DNA of 54,072 nucleotides from Pirellulales bacterium (GTDB lineage Bacteria; Planctomycetota; Planctomycetia; Pirellulales; JADZDJ01), in the NCBI GenBank assembly GCA_035656635.1, contig DASRSD010000080.1:1-54072 (forward strand). Reading direction: 5' to 3'. Within the stretch, counting starts at the first letter, position 1. Every line of letters begins with the position of its first letter. Below the pieces are notes generated by a model that was not told where the DNA came from, searched no databases, and saw nothing but the letters and a program-made list of their open reading frames with translations. The position numbers and the translations under genes are program-made. Positions 33,858-43,144 of the stretch are shown here, piece by piece.

Positions 33858-34929
33858 ATTCAACCGTTCCCATCAGTTGGCGCTGTTCTTGGCGGTCGTG
33901 ATCTAACAGCGCTTGAATCACGGGATCCAAATTGCCGGACAAGATGTTGTCGAGCTTGTAGAGCGTGAGATTGATGCGGTGATCGGTCAGGCGGTTTTCG
34001 GGAAAATTGTAGGTGCGAATGCGCTGGCTGCGGTCGCCGGAGCCGACTAAGGTGCGGCGGTGCTCGGCGCGCTTGGCGTGTTCCATTTCGCGCTTGCGCT
34101 CGTAGAGCCGTGTTTTCAACACACGCAGCGCTTTGGCTTTGTTTTTGTGTTGGCTTTTTTCATCCTGGCATTGCACCACGAGGCCCGTTTCCAAATGCGT
34201 GAGCCGCACGGCCGATTGGGTTTTGTTGACGTGCTGGCCGCCGGGGCCGCTGGCGTTGAATAAATCGAGCCGGTAATCTTCCGGCCTGATGTCGATTTCC
34301 ACATCTTCCGGCTCGGGCAGCACGGCCACGGTTGCGGCAGAGGTGTGAATGCGCCCCTTGGCTTCCGTTTCCGGCACGCGCTGCACCCGGTGGCCGCCGC
34401 TTTCGTATTGCAAGTGCCGGAACGCGGCGTCGCCGTCGACGCCCAAAATAATTTCCTTAAAGCCGCCCAGTTCCGTCGGGTTCATGTCCAAGAGTTCGAC
34501 TTTCCAGCCGTGATCTTCGCAGTAGTGCTTGTACATGTCGTACAAGTCCCGGGCGAACAGCGCGGCTTCCTCGCCGCCGGTGCCGGCGCGAATTTCCATG
34601 ACGCAGCGATTGCGGTTGGCGTCTTCGCCGCCGATGGTCATATCCAAGAGCTCGTCCCACAGTTTTTCGCGCTCGGCCCGCAGCGTAGGCAATTCCGATT
34701 CGGCCAGTTCGCGCAGGTCGGCATCGGCGCCTTTGATCATTTCGTTGGTGTCGGCAATTTGCTGGTTCAACTCTTTGAAGCGGCGATATTTCGTCGCCAA
34801 CCGATTTAACGTGCCGTGCTCGCGGGCAATGGCGCCCACGCGCGCAGAATTGGCCAACACTTCCGGATCGGACAATTGCCGTTCCAGTTCGATGAAGCGC
34901 GCCAATTTTTCGTCCAGCATTTCGCGCAT
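33856..34929 (-). CDS. prfA: Peptide chain release factor 1
   Basis: RF1 ends translation at UAA and UAG on the ribosome. The 357-residue protein is of normal length. It has the N-terminal coiled coil ([20 protein letters not shown]), the RF1-type segment [20 protein letters not shown], the catalytic GGQ in [19 protein letters not shown], and the C-terminal [20 protein letters not shown]. The GGQ Gln is the target of PrmC, encoded next. A second ATG 9 nt inside (MLDEKLARF) is a possible start. It sits in the rpmE-prfA-prmC-murA order known from other bacteria. Confidence 0.97.
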   Translation of the reverse strand: MREMLDEKLARFIELERQLSDPEVLANSARVGAIAREHGTLNRLATKYRRFKELNQQIADTNEMIKGADADLRELAESELPTLRAEREKLWDELLDMTIGGEDANRNRCVMEIRAGTGGEEAALFARDLYDMYKHYCEDHGWKVELLDMNPTELGGFKEIILGVDGDAAFRHLQYESGGHRVQRVPETEAKGRIHTSAATVAVLPEPEDVEIDIRPEDYRLDLFNASGPGGQHVNKTQSAVRLTHLETGLVVQCQDEKSQHKNKAKALRVLKTRLYERKREMEHAKRAEHRRTLVGSGDRSQRIRTYNFPENRLTDHRINLTLYKLDNILSGNLDPVIQALLDHDRQEQRQLMGTVE

Positions 34930-34950
34930 GGCGAATTCACCAGATTTATT

Positions 34951-34975
34951 TCACCACAGAGACACGGAGGCACGG
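34951..34975. repeat. Single arm of the CACCACAGAGACACGGAG repeat
   Basis: TCACCACAGAGACACGGAGG matches the outer arm of the repeats at 42915 and 45625, but no partner arm is seen between rpmE and prfA, so this is a solo copy. Confidence 0.6.
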
Positions 34976-35074
34976 GGCAGTTACGAACAGGTAGCAAATC
35001 GCTTGGCGCAGCCAGCCAGTGATTGCAATTACTGGGCTTAACCATTGCACAGATAGGCAATTAAAGAAAGAGCG

Positions 35075-35341
35075 CTAAGATTCCGCGGCGGCGGGCTCGG
35101 GCGCCGGGGTTTCTTTTTTCTTCTTTTTTTGCAGGCTGGCGTAGCCGGCCGTGAACTTGCTCTTGAATTTTTCGATGCGGCCGGCCGTGTCGATAAATTT
35201 CAGCTTGCCCGTGTAGAACGGATGGCAGACGTTGCAAATATCGACCTTCAACTCCGGCACGGTGCTGCGTGTGGAGAAGCTGTTGCCGCAGCCACATTTG
35301 ACCACGGTGTTCATGTATTTGGGATGAATGTCTTTTTTCAT
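35075..35341 (-). CDS. rpmE: 50S ribosomal protein L31
   Basis: The 88-residue protein of the large ribosomal subunit starts [20 protein letters not shown]. It is the zinc-binding form, with Cys16, Cys18, Cys36 and Cys39 (the last two in [13 protein letters not shown]). The C-terminal tail is extended by a Lys run ([18 protein letters not shown]), longer than usual for L31. First gene of the rpmE-prfA-prmC-murA cluster. The Cys form and Zn-free paralogues differ in zinc limitation; only this form is seen here. Confidence 0.96.
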   Translation of the reverse strand: MKKDIHPKYMNTVVKCGCGNSFSTRSTVPELKVDICNVCHPFYTGKLKFIDTAGRIEKFKSKFTAGYASLQKKKKKETPAPEPAAAES

Positions 35342-35517
35342 GATCGTCCGTCCCGGCGTTGGCCTGCTTCCCGCGAATTTAGCCGACCGCTTTTGCAGAA
35401 CGCCGCGCCTGAAAGTGCAGCCCGGCTTGTGTACGGGCCACGATGTTTGAAAACCAGCGAACCTAAAATCTTATCGTAAGAACCATGTAACGGCAAGGGC
35501 GCTGCGGTCCGGGCCGA

Positions 35518-35554
35518 ATGAATGACCAAATGACCAAGCACCAATGACCAATGG
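35518..35554. repeat. ATGACCAAGCACCAATGACC dispersed repeat
   Basis: AATGAATGACCAAATGACCA then AGCACCAATGACCAATG, the closest relative of the copy at 25062. It lies in the 271-nt gap between the lipoprotein gene and rpmE, in which no gene is seen. Confidence 0.6.
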
Positions 35555-35612
35555 CTCAGCCCCAGCGAACAAGCATCATTAGTAAGCCGAAAAGCAGCGA
35601 AGTTGAGTTGGT

Positions 35613-37487
35613 CTATTTCTTTGGTGAATTGGCCGGAGGCTGAGCTGGCTTTTCAGATTTCTCGCTCGTTTTTTCTTTCAGACGGGCCGCGCGCAACCGG
35701 TTGCCGTAGCGCTGCGGCGATTTGTCGGCTTCGTACAGTTTAATTGCTTCGGAAACTTTGCCTTGTGCTTCTGCCGAGCGGGCCAAGTTGTAGCGAGCGC
35801 CGTTGGTCCAGGGGCCGTCAGGATACGCATCAAGCGTCATCGGACCGAAGAATTGGGACGCGGTCTGATAATCTCCCTGCTCGAATGCGACAATGCCCAA
35901 CCAGTAAGCTGCGTCGTCGCGCTTTTGCTGAAAGGCGGCGGCGAATTCGGGCGTTAGCACTCGGCCGGGGGAAATTTCAATATGATTGCGCACCATTCGA
36001 TTGACGTCGTCGAGCTGTTCCTGGGTCGGCAAGGCGCGCAGGTAATAATACTTGGCGCCGTTCTCCATAATTTCGCTGAGTTCCCCGCCTTGCTCGCCGG
36101 CCGGACGCGGCTGACGATCGGCCCCACCAAACAGGCCCCGCAGTTGCATGTAACGGCCCAAGCGCAACGGCAGCACGGTGCGTTCTTTGCGGCGCGGAGT
36201 CTGTTCCTCGTCGGGCTGTTGTAGCTGCCGCCGCGATTGCTCCGGATCGGCGAGAATGGTAAACGGCATATTCTCCAAGCCGGCTGCCTGTTGCACCGGA
36301 ATCGAGACATTGCGGCGCTGCTCCAAGACTTCATACGGCTGGGTCCACAGTTTGATTTGATCGATATGTTTCACTCCGCGCAGCTTCTCGGCCAATTCCG
36401 TGGGCGAAAAGCTAAGCACCAGCCGATCGTGTCCGGTCAGGTGTGATTCCAACATTTTCATCCGCGGCTCCAAATAGCCGGGCGAGGCTTCCATGAGCAC
36501 CGTCACTGTTTGCAAATCGGCCGGCTTGCGCGGATAAATGCGGTCGCCGGGAACATCCATTTGCTTGAGCACCGCGGGGTCGGCCGCCGCCTGCGACAGC
36601 GTGGCTACGCCCTTGCCACCCGGGCCGGGGATCGGCAGCCCATAGCTGAAATCGAACAAATACAATTCCCCCTCGCTTAAAAGCGCCGTAACCCAGGGAC
36701 GCGGCTGGTCTGGGTTGCGCGGATCGGGAGTGGCCAGCAGCACCACGTCTAAACCGCGTTGTCGGGCCAGCAACATGAACAACCAGGCCCGCCCCAGCGG
36801 CGTGGCGGTTCCGAAGTAAGCGTTTTCCACAGGCTGTTCCAGAGCCACCCATTGCTCAAGAGGCAAGGCATCGGCTGCAGGGGGCGCTTCGATTTGAATG
36901 TTCCGCACGGTCCAATCGAACAGCGCTTGGGCGACGGAAACGTCGTCGAGCTTTTCCGGCTGGATAGCATTGGCAATGTCGCGCAGCACCGCCGCCTCGC
37001 GCAGAAAGTTGCCATCGTAGGCTGGGTCGAACGGCTCATCGTTCAAATGCCGAACAACATGTAGTTTGAGCAGCGCTTCGGGCAACGCCGCGAGCAGCGA
37101 ATCGTGCTTGTCAGCGAGAAAAGCGTTTTCGTCATCGGTTGTGGCCGGGGCCTGGGGTTTGTTTTCAGATGCGCCGGGCTGAACGCCTCGCGCCAGCCGT
37201 CGCCACTGGTTGAAGCGCTCGACCAGTTGTGCAGCAGCTTGGGCATCGTCGTCGAATTGCTCCGGCGAATTCAACAGACCAACGGCGCTTTGCAGCAACT
37301 CGCCCCGATATTGCGATTGCCCGGCCAGCGGCGTGGCCACGTTCGTCGCCGGTGCCGGGGAAGAGGAAGACGCGGAGGGCCCAGCCGTTGCGCCGCATCC
37401 AGCCGCGACGGCCGTGCAGCCAATCAGCGACAACCGCATTGCCATGCGAAAAAATTTGCTGCCGCGTTGTGGCTGGTTCTCGGCCAT
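35613..37487 (-). CDS. Lipoprotein with TPR-like C-terminus (planctomycete hypothetical)
   Basis: The 624-residue protein has a signal sequence FRMAMRLSLIGCTAVAAGCG; the Cys after AAG would be the lipid site. A Ser/Ala/Pro linker follows. The middle (about 100-300) has VSVAQALFDWTVRNIQIEAP and RAWLFMLLARQRGLDVVLLA, then WVTALLSEGELYLFDFSYGL, which resembles transglutaminase-like folds that check processing of a peptide; the catalytic Cys is not evident. The end has TPR-like helices (AAYWLGIVAFEQGDYQTASQ, ARYNLARSAEAQGKVSEAIK). It starts 8 nt after kdsA, so the two genes form an operon. The role is unknown; an envelope job is inferred. Confidence 0.7.
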   Translation of the reverse strand: MAENQPQRGSKFFRMAMRLSLIGCTAVAAGCGATAGPSASSSSPAPATNVATPLAGQSQYRGELLQSAVGLLNSPEQFDDDAQAAAQLVERFNQWRRLARGVQPGASENKPQAPATTDDENAFLADKHDSLLAALPEALLKLHVVRHLNDEPFDPAYDGNFLREAAVLRDIANAIQPEKLDDVSVAQALFDWTVRNIQIEAPPAADALPLEQWVALEQPVENAYFGTATPLGRAWLFMLLARQRGLDVVLLATPDPRNPDQPRPWVTALLSEGELYLFDFSYGLPIPGPGGKGVATLSQAAADPAVLKQMDVPGDRIYPRKPADLQTVTVLMEASPGYLEPRMKMLESHLTGHDRLVLSFSPTELAEKLRGVKHIDQIKLWTQPYEVLEQRRNVSIPVQQAAGLENMPFTILADPEQSRRQLQQPDEEQTPRRKERTVLPLRLGRYMQLRGLFGGADRQPRPAGEQGGELSEIMENGAKYYYLRALPTQEQLDDVNRMVRNHIEISPGRVLTPEFAAAFQQKRDDAAYWLGIVAFEQGDYQTASQFFGPMTLDAYPDGPWTNGARYNLARSAEAQGKVSEAIKLYEADKSPQRYGNRLRAARLKEKTSEKSEKPAQPPANSPKK

Positions 37488-37495
37488 AAAATAAT

Positions 37496-38326
37496 TCAGT
37501 CCAGTTTCTCGACCGTCTCATGGATGCGCAACATTCGTTCGAGCAATGCAGCGAATTGATCTAACGGAACCATGTTCGGGCCGTCGCTGGGAGATTTGTC
37601 GGGCTCGGGATGCGTTTCGAAAAACAAACCGTCTACGCCCATAGCGGTGGCCGCCCGGGCCAGTGGTTCCACCATCGCCCGATTGCCGCCGGTTTTCGCG
37701 CCCAAGCCTCCCGGCTCCTGCACGCTGTGCGTGGCATCGAACACGACAGGCACGCCCAGCGATTGCATTTCGGGAATGGCGCGCATGTCGTTCACCAAGC
37801 GTCCGTAGCCGAAGAACGTGCCGCGCTCGCACAGTAAAATATTTTGGCAGCCGGCCGATTCCAACTTGGCGAGGGCATGCTTCATATCCCATGGGGCGAC
37901 GAACTGCCCTTTCTTCACGTTGACGGCGCGGCCGGTTTGCGCAGCAGCCACAAGCAAATCGGTTTGCCGGCACAAAAAGGCGGGAATTTGCAGCAAATCG
38001 CAAACTTCGGCCGCCGGAGCCGCCTGGTGCGATTCGTGAATATCGGCAGTTACGGGCAAGCCAGTTTCAGCTTTCACCTTCGCCAAAACTTCCAAGCCCG
38101 CTTCCAGTCCCTGGCCGCGGAACGAGTTGGCGCTTGTGCGATTGGCTTTATCGAACGAGGCTTTGAACACCAATTGCACGGGCAAGCTCTGGGTGATTTT
38201 TTTCAGCCGTGTGGCGATGGAGAGCGTCAATTCCGGCGTTTCGATGACGCACGGGCCGGCGATCAACAGCAACGGTTGGCCGCGGCCGCAGCGATAGGGT
38301 CCGATGATGGCAGGTTGGTTCGGCAC
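37496..38326 (-). CDS. kdsA: 3-deoxy-8-phosphooctulonate (Kdo-8-phosphate) synthase
   Basis: KdsA joins arabinose-5-phosphate and PEP to Kdo-8-phosphate, the inner-core sugar of LPS, in the cytoplasm. The 276-residue protein has [70 protein letters not shown], and [16 protein letters not shown]. The start is a GTG. It implies an LPS-type outer membrane. It is followed 8 nt later by the lipoprotein gene. Confidence 0.97.
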   Translation of the reverse strand: MPNQPAIIGPYRCGRGQPLLLIAGPCVIETPELTLSIATRLKKITQSLPVQLVFKASFDKANRTSANSFRGQGLEAGLEVLAKVKAETGLPVTADIHESHQAAPAAEVCDLLQIPAFLCRQTDLLVAAAQTGRAVNVKKGQFVAPWDMKHALAKLESAGCQNILLCERGTFFGYGRLVNDMRAIPEMQSLGVPVVFDATHSVQEPGGLGAKTGGNRAMVEPLARAATAMGVDGLFFETHPEPDKSPSDGPNMVPLDQFAALLERMLRIHETVEKLD

Positions 38327-38480
38327 AGAAACCGCCTATGATTTTCGTAGCGAATTCTCAGCAGAGTTCGACGCCGATGAGCATAACAATTTAGCCAACA
38401 GCAATAAACCGCAGACGAGCCAGCCCGAAATGACAACGTCGGTTTGCTCCGAACCGCTTAGGGGTTCCCGTGCCGCACGA

Positions 38481-39635
38481 CTAATCTATTTTAATTGAAG
38501 CTGGCGGCCAATTTTCCGGCACAAGCAAGCACAATCGCTGCGGAACAATTTCGATCGTTAACGGAAGCATGCCGCCGGGGTCGCCATCCAGCTCGTAAGG
38601 AACTGGCTGGTCCGATTCAATTCGAAAACGCACGCCGCACCCGGTGATGCACTCCGGCAATTCTGGATGCCGGCCGCGCACAATTGCCCCCAAATATTTT
38701 AAACCGGCCAGTAAGCCGCCGTGCTGAAAAGTACACCAATCGAGCTGGCCGTCGCAACCGTTGGCGGCGGGCGCAAAATTCAATCCCCCGGCATAGCGCG
38801 AGATGTTGAACACAAATGCCCAGCGACACGCAATCGGCTCCAACCAACCGTCATTTTCCACTTCGGAGGCGGCCGTGCTCCCGGCCAACGCCGCAGCCTC
38901 GGTAGTGGCCCGTTGCGGCCAGCTGTGGTCCATCAATTCGCCTCCCAGGCCCGCGCTGTGCCGCTCGGCATAGTCGTTGCCGGCCGAGGGGATCGGACCG
39001 GCAACGACGCCGCTTGCCCCTACTTCTCTATTGCGCACTTCGCTGTTCCGGGCGCAGTACACCCGCAGGGGCGGGTACTGATAATTACGAATGGCCTGCC
39101 AAATTGGTTTGGCATAGGCCCAGCCACGAATGTTACCTGTTCGGGCCGAATGGACTCGGTGAACCACTTCCGCATCGAATCCGATGCCAGCCATCAGCAA
39201 AAACAGTCGGCCATTGGCCCGGCCGGCATCGAAAAATCGCACATGTCCCTGGGAAATGATGTGTGCCATCCGTGTCGGATCGTGGGAAATGTCCAAGTAA
39301 CCGGCCAGTAAATTCGCGGTTCCCATCGGGAAAATGGCGATCGGCGTACTCGGCGAAGTGCGGTTGGCAATTTCGGCCGCGGTACCGTCGCCGCCGGCGG
39401 AAACAATGGCCCGCAGTTGGCCGCCGGCCTGCAGGGTTGCGGATTCGCTGGCGAGTTCATTGAGCGAATCGATCCGTCGGGGCTCCAATTGGCGGCTGGA
39501 TAATTCGCGGCAAAGCTGTTCCAGGGCCGCTCGTCGACTGCCGCTGCCGGCCGTCGGATTGGCAAATACCAGCACCGTTTTGGCCGTGGTCGGAAGCGGC
39601 TGCGGCGTTGGTGTTTGATCGCTCAAACTAATCAC
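38481..39635 (-). CDS. Diacylglycerol/sphingosine-kinase-like lipid kinase with internal insert
   Basis: The 384-residue protein belongs to the DAGK catalytic-domain family (YegS/LCB5 type), which phosphorylates lipid hydroxyl groups. It has VLVFANPTAGSGSRRAALEQ, the nucleotide motif IVSAGGDGTAAEIANR, FPMGTANLLAGYLDI, and the second-domain motifs FVFNISRYAGGLNFAPAA and PVPYELDGDPGG. Between YPPLRVYCA and RWAFVFNISRYAGG there are about 75 residues where relatives usually have about 15, a Ser/Ala/Gly-rich insert. The start is GTG. Substrate unknown; membrane lipid turnover is likely. Confidence 0.88.
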   Translation of the reverse strand: MISLSDQTPTPQPLPTTAKTVLVFANPTAGSGSRRAALEQLCRELSSRQLEPRRIDSLNELASESATLQAGGQLRAIVSAGGDGTAAEIANRTSPSTPIAIFPMGTANLLAGYLDISHDPTRMAHIISQGHVRFFDAGRANGRLFLLMAGIGFDAEVVHRVHSARTGNIRGWAYAKPIWQAIRNYQYPPLRVYCARNSEVRNREVGASGVVAGPIPSAGNDYAERHSAGLGGELMDHSWPQRATTEAAALAGSTAASEVENDGWLEPIACRWAFVFNISRYAGGLNFAPAANGCDGQLDWCTFQHGGLLAGLKYLGAIVRGRHPELPECITGCGVRFRIESDQPVPYELDGDPGGMLPLTIEIVPQRLCLLVPENWPPASIKID

Positions 39636-40230
39636 CCAATAAGCAGTGGACAGGCCCTCTGCGGCGAATCGAGCTCCGTGGGAATCTCAGTTCGGGACAC
39701 CAGATTGAAGCAGCTCGAGCAAGGTCGAGTTATAACGAACCGCTGCAGCTTACTTCAGTAATATTCGACAGGTGTTGCAAGTCGATCCGCCCCGGCGAGC
39801 GCGAAAATATCCACGAAATTATTTTATGCAATTATCGTAACTCATTAAATATGCTGTGGATATGGCGAATCGAAAGGCCCCAATGCGACCGGTTGCCAGC
39901 ACAGGCGGCACGGTGGTTGCATTAAGTCAACACCGTTTGGCTCCGCCAACATCAATTTGATGGCCCGCGGGGTCTCTGACGGGTTTGGCTAGATGGTTGC
40001 CTTGCCCCTGACCATCTGGCACGGTCAATGCGTCATTGACACGTCAGGGACCCCGATTTTTTTGCGCTCGCCTAATTCGATCCTAGGCGACTCTTTTTCG
40101 CGCCAATTCTTCCACTTTTTCCGTCCAAACGGCGTGCTAGCCTTGTATAGTCTTCGGGTTTGCCCTCGCCCACATCCTAGGGATGCCGCAGACGAAGATC
40201 GTTTGAAACCACGTCATCACTTTGCCGAAC
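39636..40230. other. Long intergenic region between divergent genes
   Basis: This 595-nt region separates the lipid kinase (minus) and the FliL-like gene (plus). No ORF is convincing. Its central part, 39904-40063, is highly structured and is listed as a candidate RNA. Confidence 0.5.
39904..40063 (+). ncRNA. Candidate structured RNA: hairpin plus three-way junction ending in T7
   Basis: Stem A: GGCGG (39904-39908) with CCGCC (39943-39947), enclosing ACGGTGGTTG (39910-39919) with CAACACCGT (39928-39936, one bulge). Then outer stem B: GGGGTCTCTGAC (39969-39980) with GTCAGGGACCCC (40043-40054), one mismatch. Inside B lie hairpin C (39988-39997 with 40011-40020, 10 bp with one G-T) and hairpin D (GTCAATG 40024-40030 with CATTGAC 40034-40040). 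GA and seven T (40057-40063) follow, which makes B a terminator-like end. It could be a small RNA, a leader of the gene at 40231, or a copy of a dispersed palindromic element. No known RNA family was recognised. Confidence 0.5.
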
Positions 40231-40971
40231 ATGGCCGAAGCCCCTAAAGAAAAAACGTCTGCCGATGCGCCTGCTAAAGCCCCGGCTGCCAAGCCGTGGT
40301 GGAAATCGGCAAAGATAGGCCGCTGGCTAGTGGCAATTGTCGTGGGTTCGTTGGTGGTGCACACCGTGATTTTTGTGATCTTGCGAAAGTCGGCTGCCAA
40401 GGCGCCCGTTCAGCCGGAATTCACGGTCGGCACTTTTTCCGTGATGGCAGGCGATAGCGGCGATCGCACCGTGCCCGGAAAATTCGATTTGCACGTGCGG
40501 TTTCTCGACGATTTGGATGCTGCCGCCCGCACGCGCATGACCTCGCACGAATTCCGAGTGCGCGAGAGCATTGAAGGGCTGTTGCGAAACGCCCATGGCC
40601 TGGAATTTGACGAGCCGGCGCTGGGCCGGTTGAAGCACCAAATACAAGAAAGCATTGATAACGCGATTGACCTGCGAGCCGTGGCTGAAGTGATGATTAC
40701 CGACATGACCGTGCCGATGTTGGACCAAGCACCGGGCGTGGCTCCGGCCGTTGGACCCAGTGCGGCCTCCGCCGCAGTACCAAGTGCAGCGGGCAGAACT
40801 GCAGTGCTGGCCGCGCCGGCTGCAACCAGCGCCCCCTTGCACACTGCAGTGCCCACAGCGGCGCCAAATGCGAGTGACGGCGCCTCGATTGCATCGCCGG
40901 CCGAAACTGCCGCCCAGAGCACGGTTTTATCGACCGGCGGCGGCCGCTCGAAAAACACCCTCGGCTATTGA
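40231..40971 (+). CDS. FliL-like single-pass membrane protein
   Basis: The 246-residue protein has a short charged N-terminus, one membrane helix (WLVAIVVGSLVVHTVIFVIL), and a periplasmic domain (about 70-165). That domain has FDLHVRFLDDLDAAARTRM, RESIEGLLRNAHGLEFDEPA and VAEVMITDMTVPML. The order of strand, helix with Arg, and final 'V..V.iTd..V' strand resembles FliL, the flagellar stator partner, but this is pattern matching only. A Pro/Ala/Ser-rich tail of about 80 residues ends it. No flagellar genes are adjacent. The ATG at 40231 is used; the frame opens 9 nt earlier with TTG. Confidence 0.6.
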   Translation: MAEAPKEKTSADAPAKAPAAKPWWKSAKIGRWLVAIVVGSLVVHTVIFVILRKSAAKAPVQPEFTVGTFSVMAGDSGDRTVPGKFDLHVRFLDDLDAAARTRMTSHEFRVRESIEGLLRNAHGLEFDEPALGRLKHQIQESIDNAIDLRAVAEVMITDMTVPMLDQAPGVAPAVGPSAASAAVPSAAGRTAVLAAPAATSAPLHTAVPTAAPNASDGASIASPAETAAQSTVLSTGGGRSKNTLGY

Positions 40972-41051
40972 CGGCCCGGAGGGCATCTTCTACGGTGTTT
41001 TTAGAGGAACTGGCGGATTTTCGCTCCGCTTACAATCAACAGAGTTTCATT

Positions 41052-41124
41052 GCCGGCCTAGCTCAATTGGCAGAGTGACGCATTCGTAATGCGTAGGTTC
41101 CGGGTTCGATTCCCGGGGCCGGCT
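41052..41124 (+). tRNA. tRNA-Thr (anticodon CGT)
   Basis: A 73-nt cloverleaf: acceptor GCCGGCC with GGCCGGC and discriminator T; anticodon arm ACGCA-TTCGTAA-TGCGT with anticodon CGT (reads ACG); T arm CCGGG-TTCGATT-CCCGG. The 3' CCA is not encoded. Confidence 0.97.
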
Positions 41125-41128
41125 TCAA

Positions 41129-41169
41129 CCCAAGTTTTGGCTCAACACGGCCCAGAGCTTGGGTTTTTT
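41129..41169 (+). terminator. Terminator after tRNA-Thr
   Basis: CCCAAG (41129-41134) pairs with CTTGGG (41158-41163) and is followed by TTTTTT (41164-41169). The loop is long, 23 nt. It starts 5 nt after the tRNA. Confidence 0.65.
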
Positions 41170-41404
41170 CTTGGTCTAAGCTTCCCCCCACAGACGGACT
41201 AACGCGGATCAGGTTACCCCCCAATAAGGGAAACGGGGTTTTCTCGCCGGCCTACTGCCAGAAATCAAACGGCCAGTTCCTGTTCCAGCCGTTCTACTTA
41301 GCGACAGGGTAAAGTATATTTAAGGACAGGCGGCCGAGCATTGCCGACAAACCGCGCGCGTGGTTTGCCGCCGGCAGCATCGGCCTTTTGGTACAAGTCC
41401 CCAC

Positions 41405-42907
41405 ATGGCCATTCGCGATCATCTCGTTCTATTTCTCAATGGAAATCGACACGAGGTTTACGGCAGCGATTGCTTCCTCAGCCTCAGCGATTTTCTCCGC
41501 TACCGTCGCGGGCTGACCGGCACCAAAATTGTTTGCTCCGAAGGAGATTGCGGCTCCTGCACGGTGCTGGTCGGGCAGCCGGAGGGGGAAGCGCTTCGGT
41601 ACCGGCCCATCGATTCTTGCATTCGGCAAATGTTCCAGCTCGATGGCGTGCATGTGGTTACGGTAGAAGGAATTGGCGGGCTGAGCGCTCGTCTTGGTAA
41701 TCCTCCAGCAAGCCATTCCCACGAGCCGCGTCTGACTTCCGTGCAGCAAGCCATGGTGGAATGCCACGGCTCGCAATGCGGCTTTTGCACCCCCGGCTTT
41801 GTGATGGCCATGCACGGCGTGTGCGAAACGTGCAATGGCCATGCCGCCAGCGAAGAACAGTGGCGGCATGAACTGACGGGCAATTTGTGCCGCTGTACCG
41901 GATACACAACGATTTTGAAAGCAGGTTTGCAGGCTGTGGCGGCCGGGACTTCGACGCTGAACGATTTGTATCCGCCGGCGGCAATGTTGGAACAACTGAG
42001 TGCGCTCCGCAATGACGTACTCGATTTGCAGTTCGCAGATGGTGGAATGCAGCGTCGCGCCTATGGCCCCACGACGATTGACCAGGCCGTAGCGTTTCGA
42101 CGAGAAAATCCGCAAGCAAAAATTATCGCCGGGGCGACCGACGTCGGCGTGCAATTGAACAAACGGGTGATTGCGCCAGCCACGTTTTTAGATTTGAACC
42201 GCGTGGTGGAGTTGGAAGAATTGGCCGTGGAATCTATCGCGGGCACCCGCCAAATTGTGGCGGGAGCACGGGCTACGTGGACGCAATTGCTGGAGCTGTG
42301 TCGCAGCGAAGTGCCGGAGTTCGCGGAAATTGTGTCGGTGTTTGGCTCGCCGCAAATTCGGCACGTGGGAACGATCGGCGGGAACATCATTAACGCATCG
42401 CCCATTGCCGATTCGCTGCCGTTTTTGTTCGTCATGGAGGCGGAGCTGGAGTTGGCCGGGCCGACGGGGCGCCGCACTGTGAACATCAATCAGTTTTATC
42501 ACAGCTATAAGAAATTCGATTTGCGGCCAGATGAACTGCTGGTGAGCATTCGCATTCCCCTGCCCTGTCCCGGCGAATTGCTGCGGCTGTACAAAGTGTC
42601 GCGGCGGCGCGATTTGGATATTTCCACATTCACAGCTGCCCTGCGCCTGGAATTGGCTAGTGAAACGATTTCGCACGCGGCCTTGGCCTATGGGGCCGTG
42701 GGGCCAACTGTGCTGCGGCTGCGAAAGACCGAACAATTCCTAGAGGGGCGAGCGATCACGGCAGAAACGATGGCAGAAGCCGGCGACGTGGCCGTGGCCG
42801 AGATTACGCCCATCAGCGATGTGCGCGGCAGCCAGGATTATCGTTTTCAGTTAGCGCGCAACGTGCTTTTGAAGTTTTATCACGAACATGAAATGGCGTC
42901 GGTCTAA
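41405..42907 (+). CDS. xdhA: Xanthine dehydrogenase small subunit (2Fe-2S and FAD)
   Basis: This is the electron-carrying subunit of a molybdenum hydroxylase that oxidises hypoxanthine and xanthine. The 500-residue protein has a plant-type ferredoxin centre (Cys44, Cys49, Cys52 in CSEGDCGSC; Cys72). The second cluster domain has Cys125 and Cys128 in CGFCTPG and Cys162 and Cys164 in CRCTGY. From about 225 comes the FAD domain (AKIIAGATDVGVQLNKR, IGGNIINASPIADSLPFLFV, DELLVSIRIPLPC). The start MAIRDHLVLFLNG is chosen by family fit; the frame opens 15 codons earlier. xdhB follows after a repeat of about 210 nt. Confidence 0.93.
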   Translation: MAIRDHLVLFLNGNRHEVYGSDCFLSLSDFLRYRRGLTGTKIVCSEGDCGSCTVLVGQPEGEALRYRPIDSCIRQMFQLDGVHVVTVEGIGGLSARLGNPPASHSHEPRLTSVQQAMVECHGSQCGFCTPGFVMAMHGVCETCNGHAASEEQWRHELTGNLCRCTGYTTILKAGLQAVAAGTSTLNDLYPPAAMLEQLSALRNDVLDLQFADGGMQRRAYGPTTIDQAVAFRRENPQAKIIAGATDVGVQLNKRVIAPATFLDLNRVVELEELAVESIAGTRQIVAGARATWTQLLELCRSEVPEFAEIVSVFGSPQIRHVGTIGGNIINASPIADSLPFLFVMEAELELAGPTGRRTVNINQFYHSYKKFDLRPDELLVSIRIPLPCPGELLRLYKVSRRRDLDISTFTAALRLELASETISHAALAYGAVGPTVLRLRKTEQFLEGRAITAETMAEAGDVAVAEITPISDVRGSQDYRFQLARNVLLKFYHEHEMASV

Positions 42908-42914
42908 GTCAATA

Positions 42915-43125
42915 TTTTACCACGTAGACACAGAGACACGGAGAAGAGTGGGTCTGAACTATCCGGATTCAGACAAGACAAAACCTGAAAATTATTAGGA
43001 AGCCGAGAAACCAGGAAAGAGAATAAGGATGTTGCTTATGTCAGTTCCATGCGTTCCTTTCCTGCATTCCTGACTTCCTTATAAGTTTCTTTCCCGCTGT
43101 CTCTACTGTGTCTCCGTGGTGAAAT
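42915..43125. repeat. Nested inverted-repeat element between xdhA and xdhB (copy A)
   Basis: Outer arms: 42915-42946 (TTTACCACGTAGACACAGAG...) inverted at 43100-43125 (CTCTACTGTGTCTCCGTGGT...). Inner arms: about 42991-43023 (ATTATTAGGAAGCCGAGAAA...) inverted at 43055-43088. The second full copy is at 45625-45852. It carries no ORF. Confidence 0.8.
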
Positions 43126-43144
43126 CAAACTGGTTGTGAACTTT

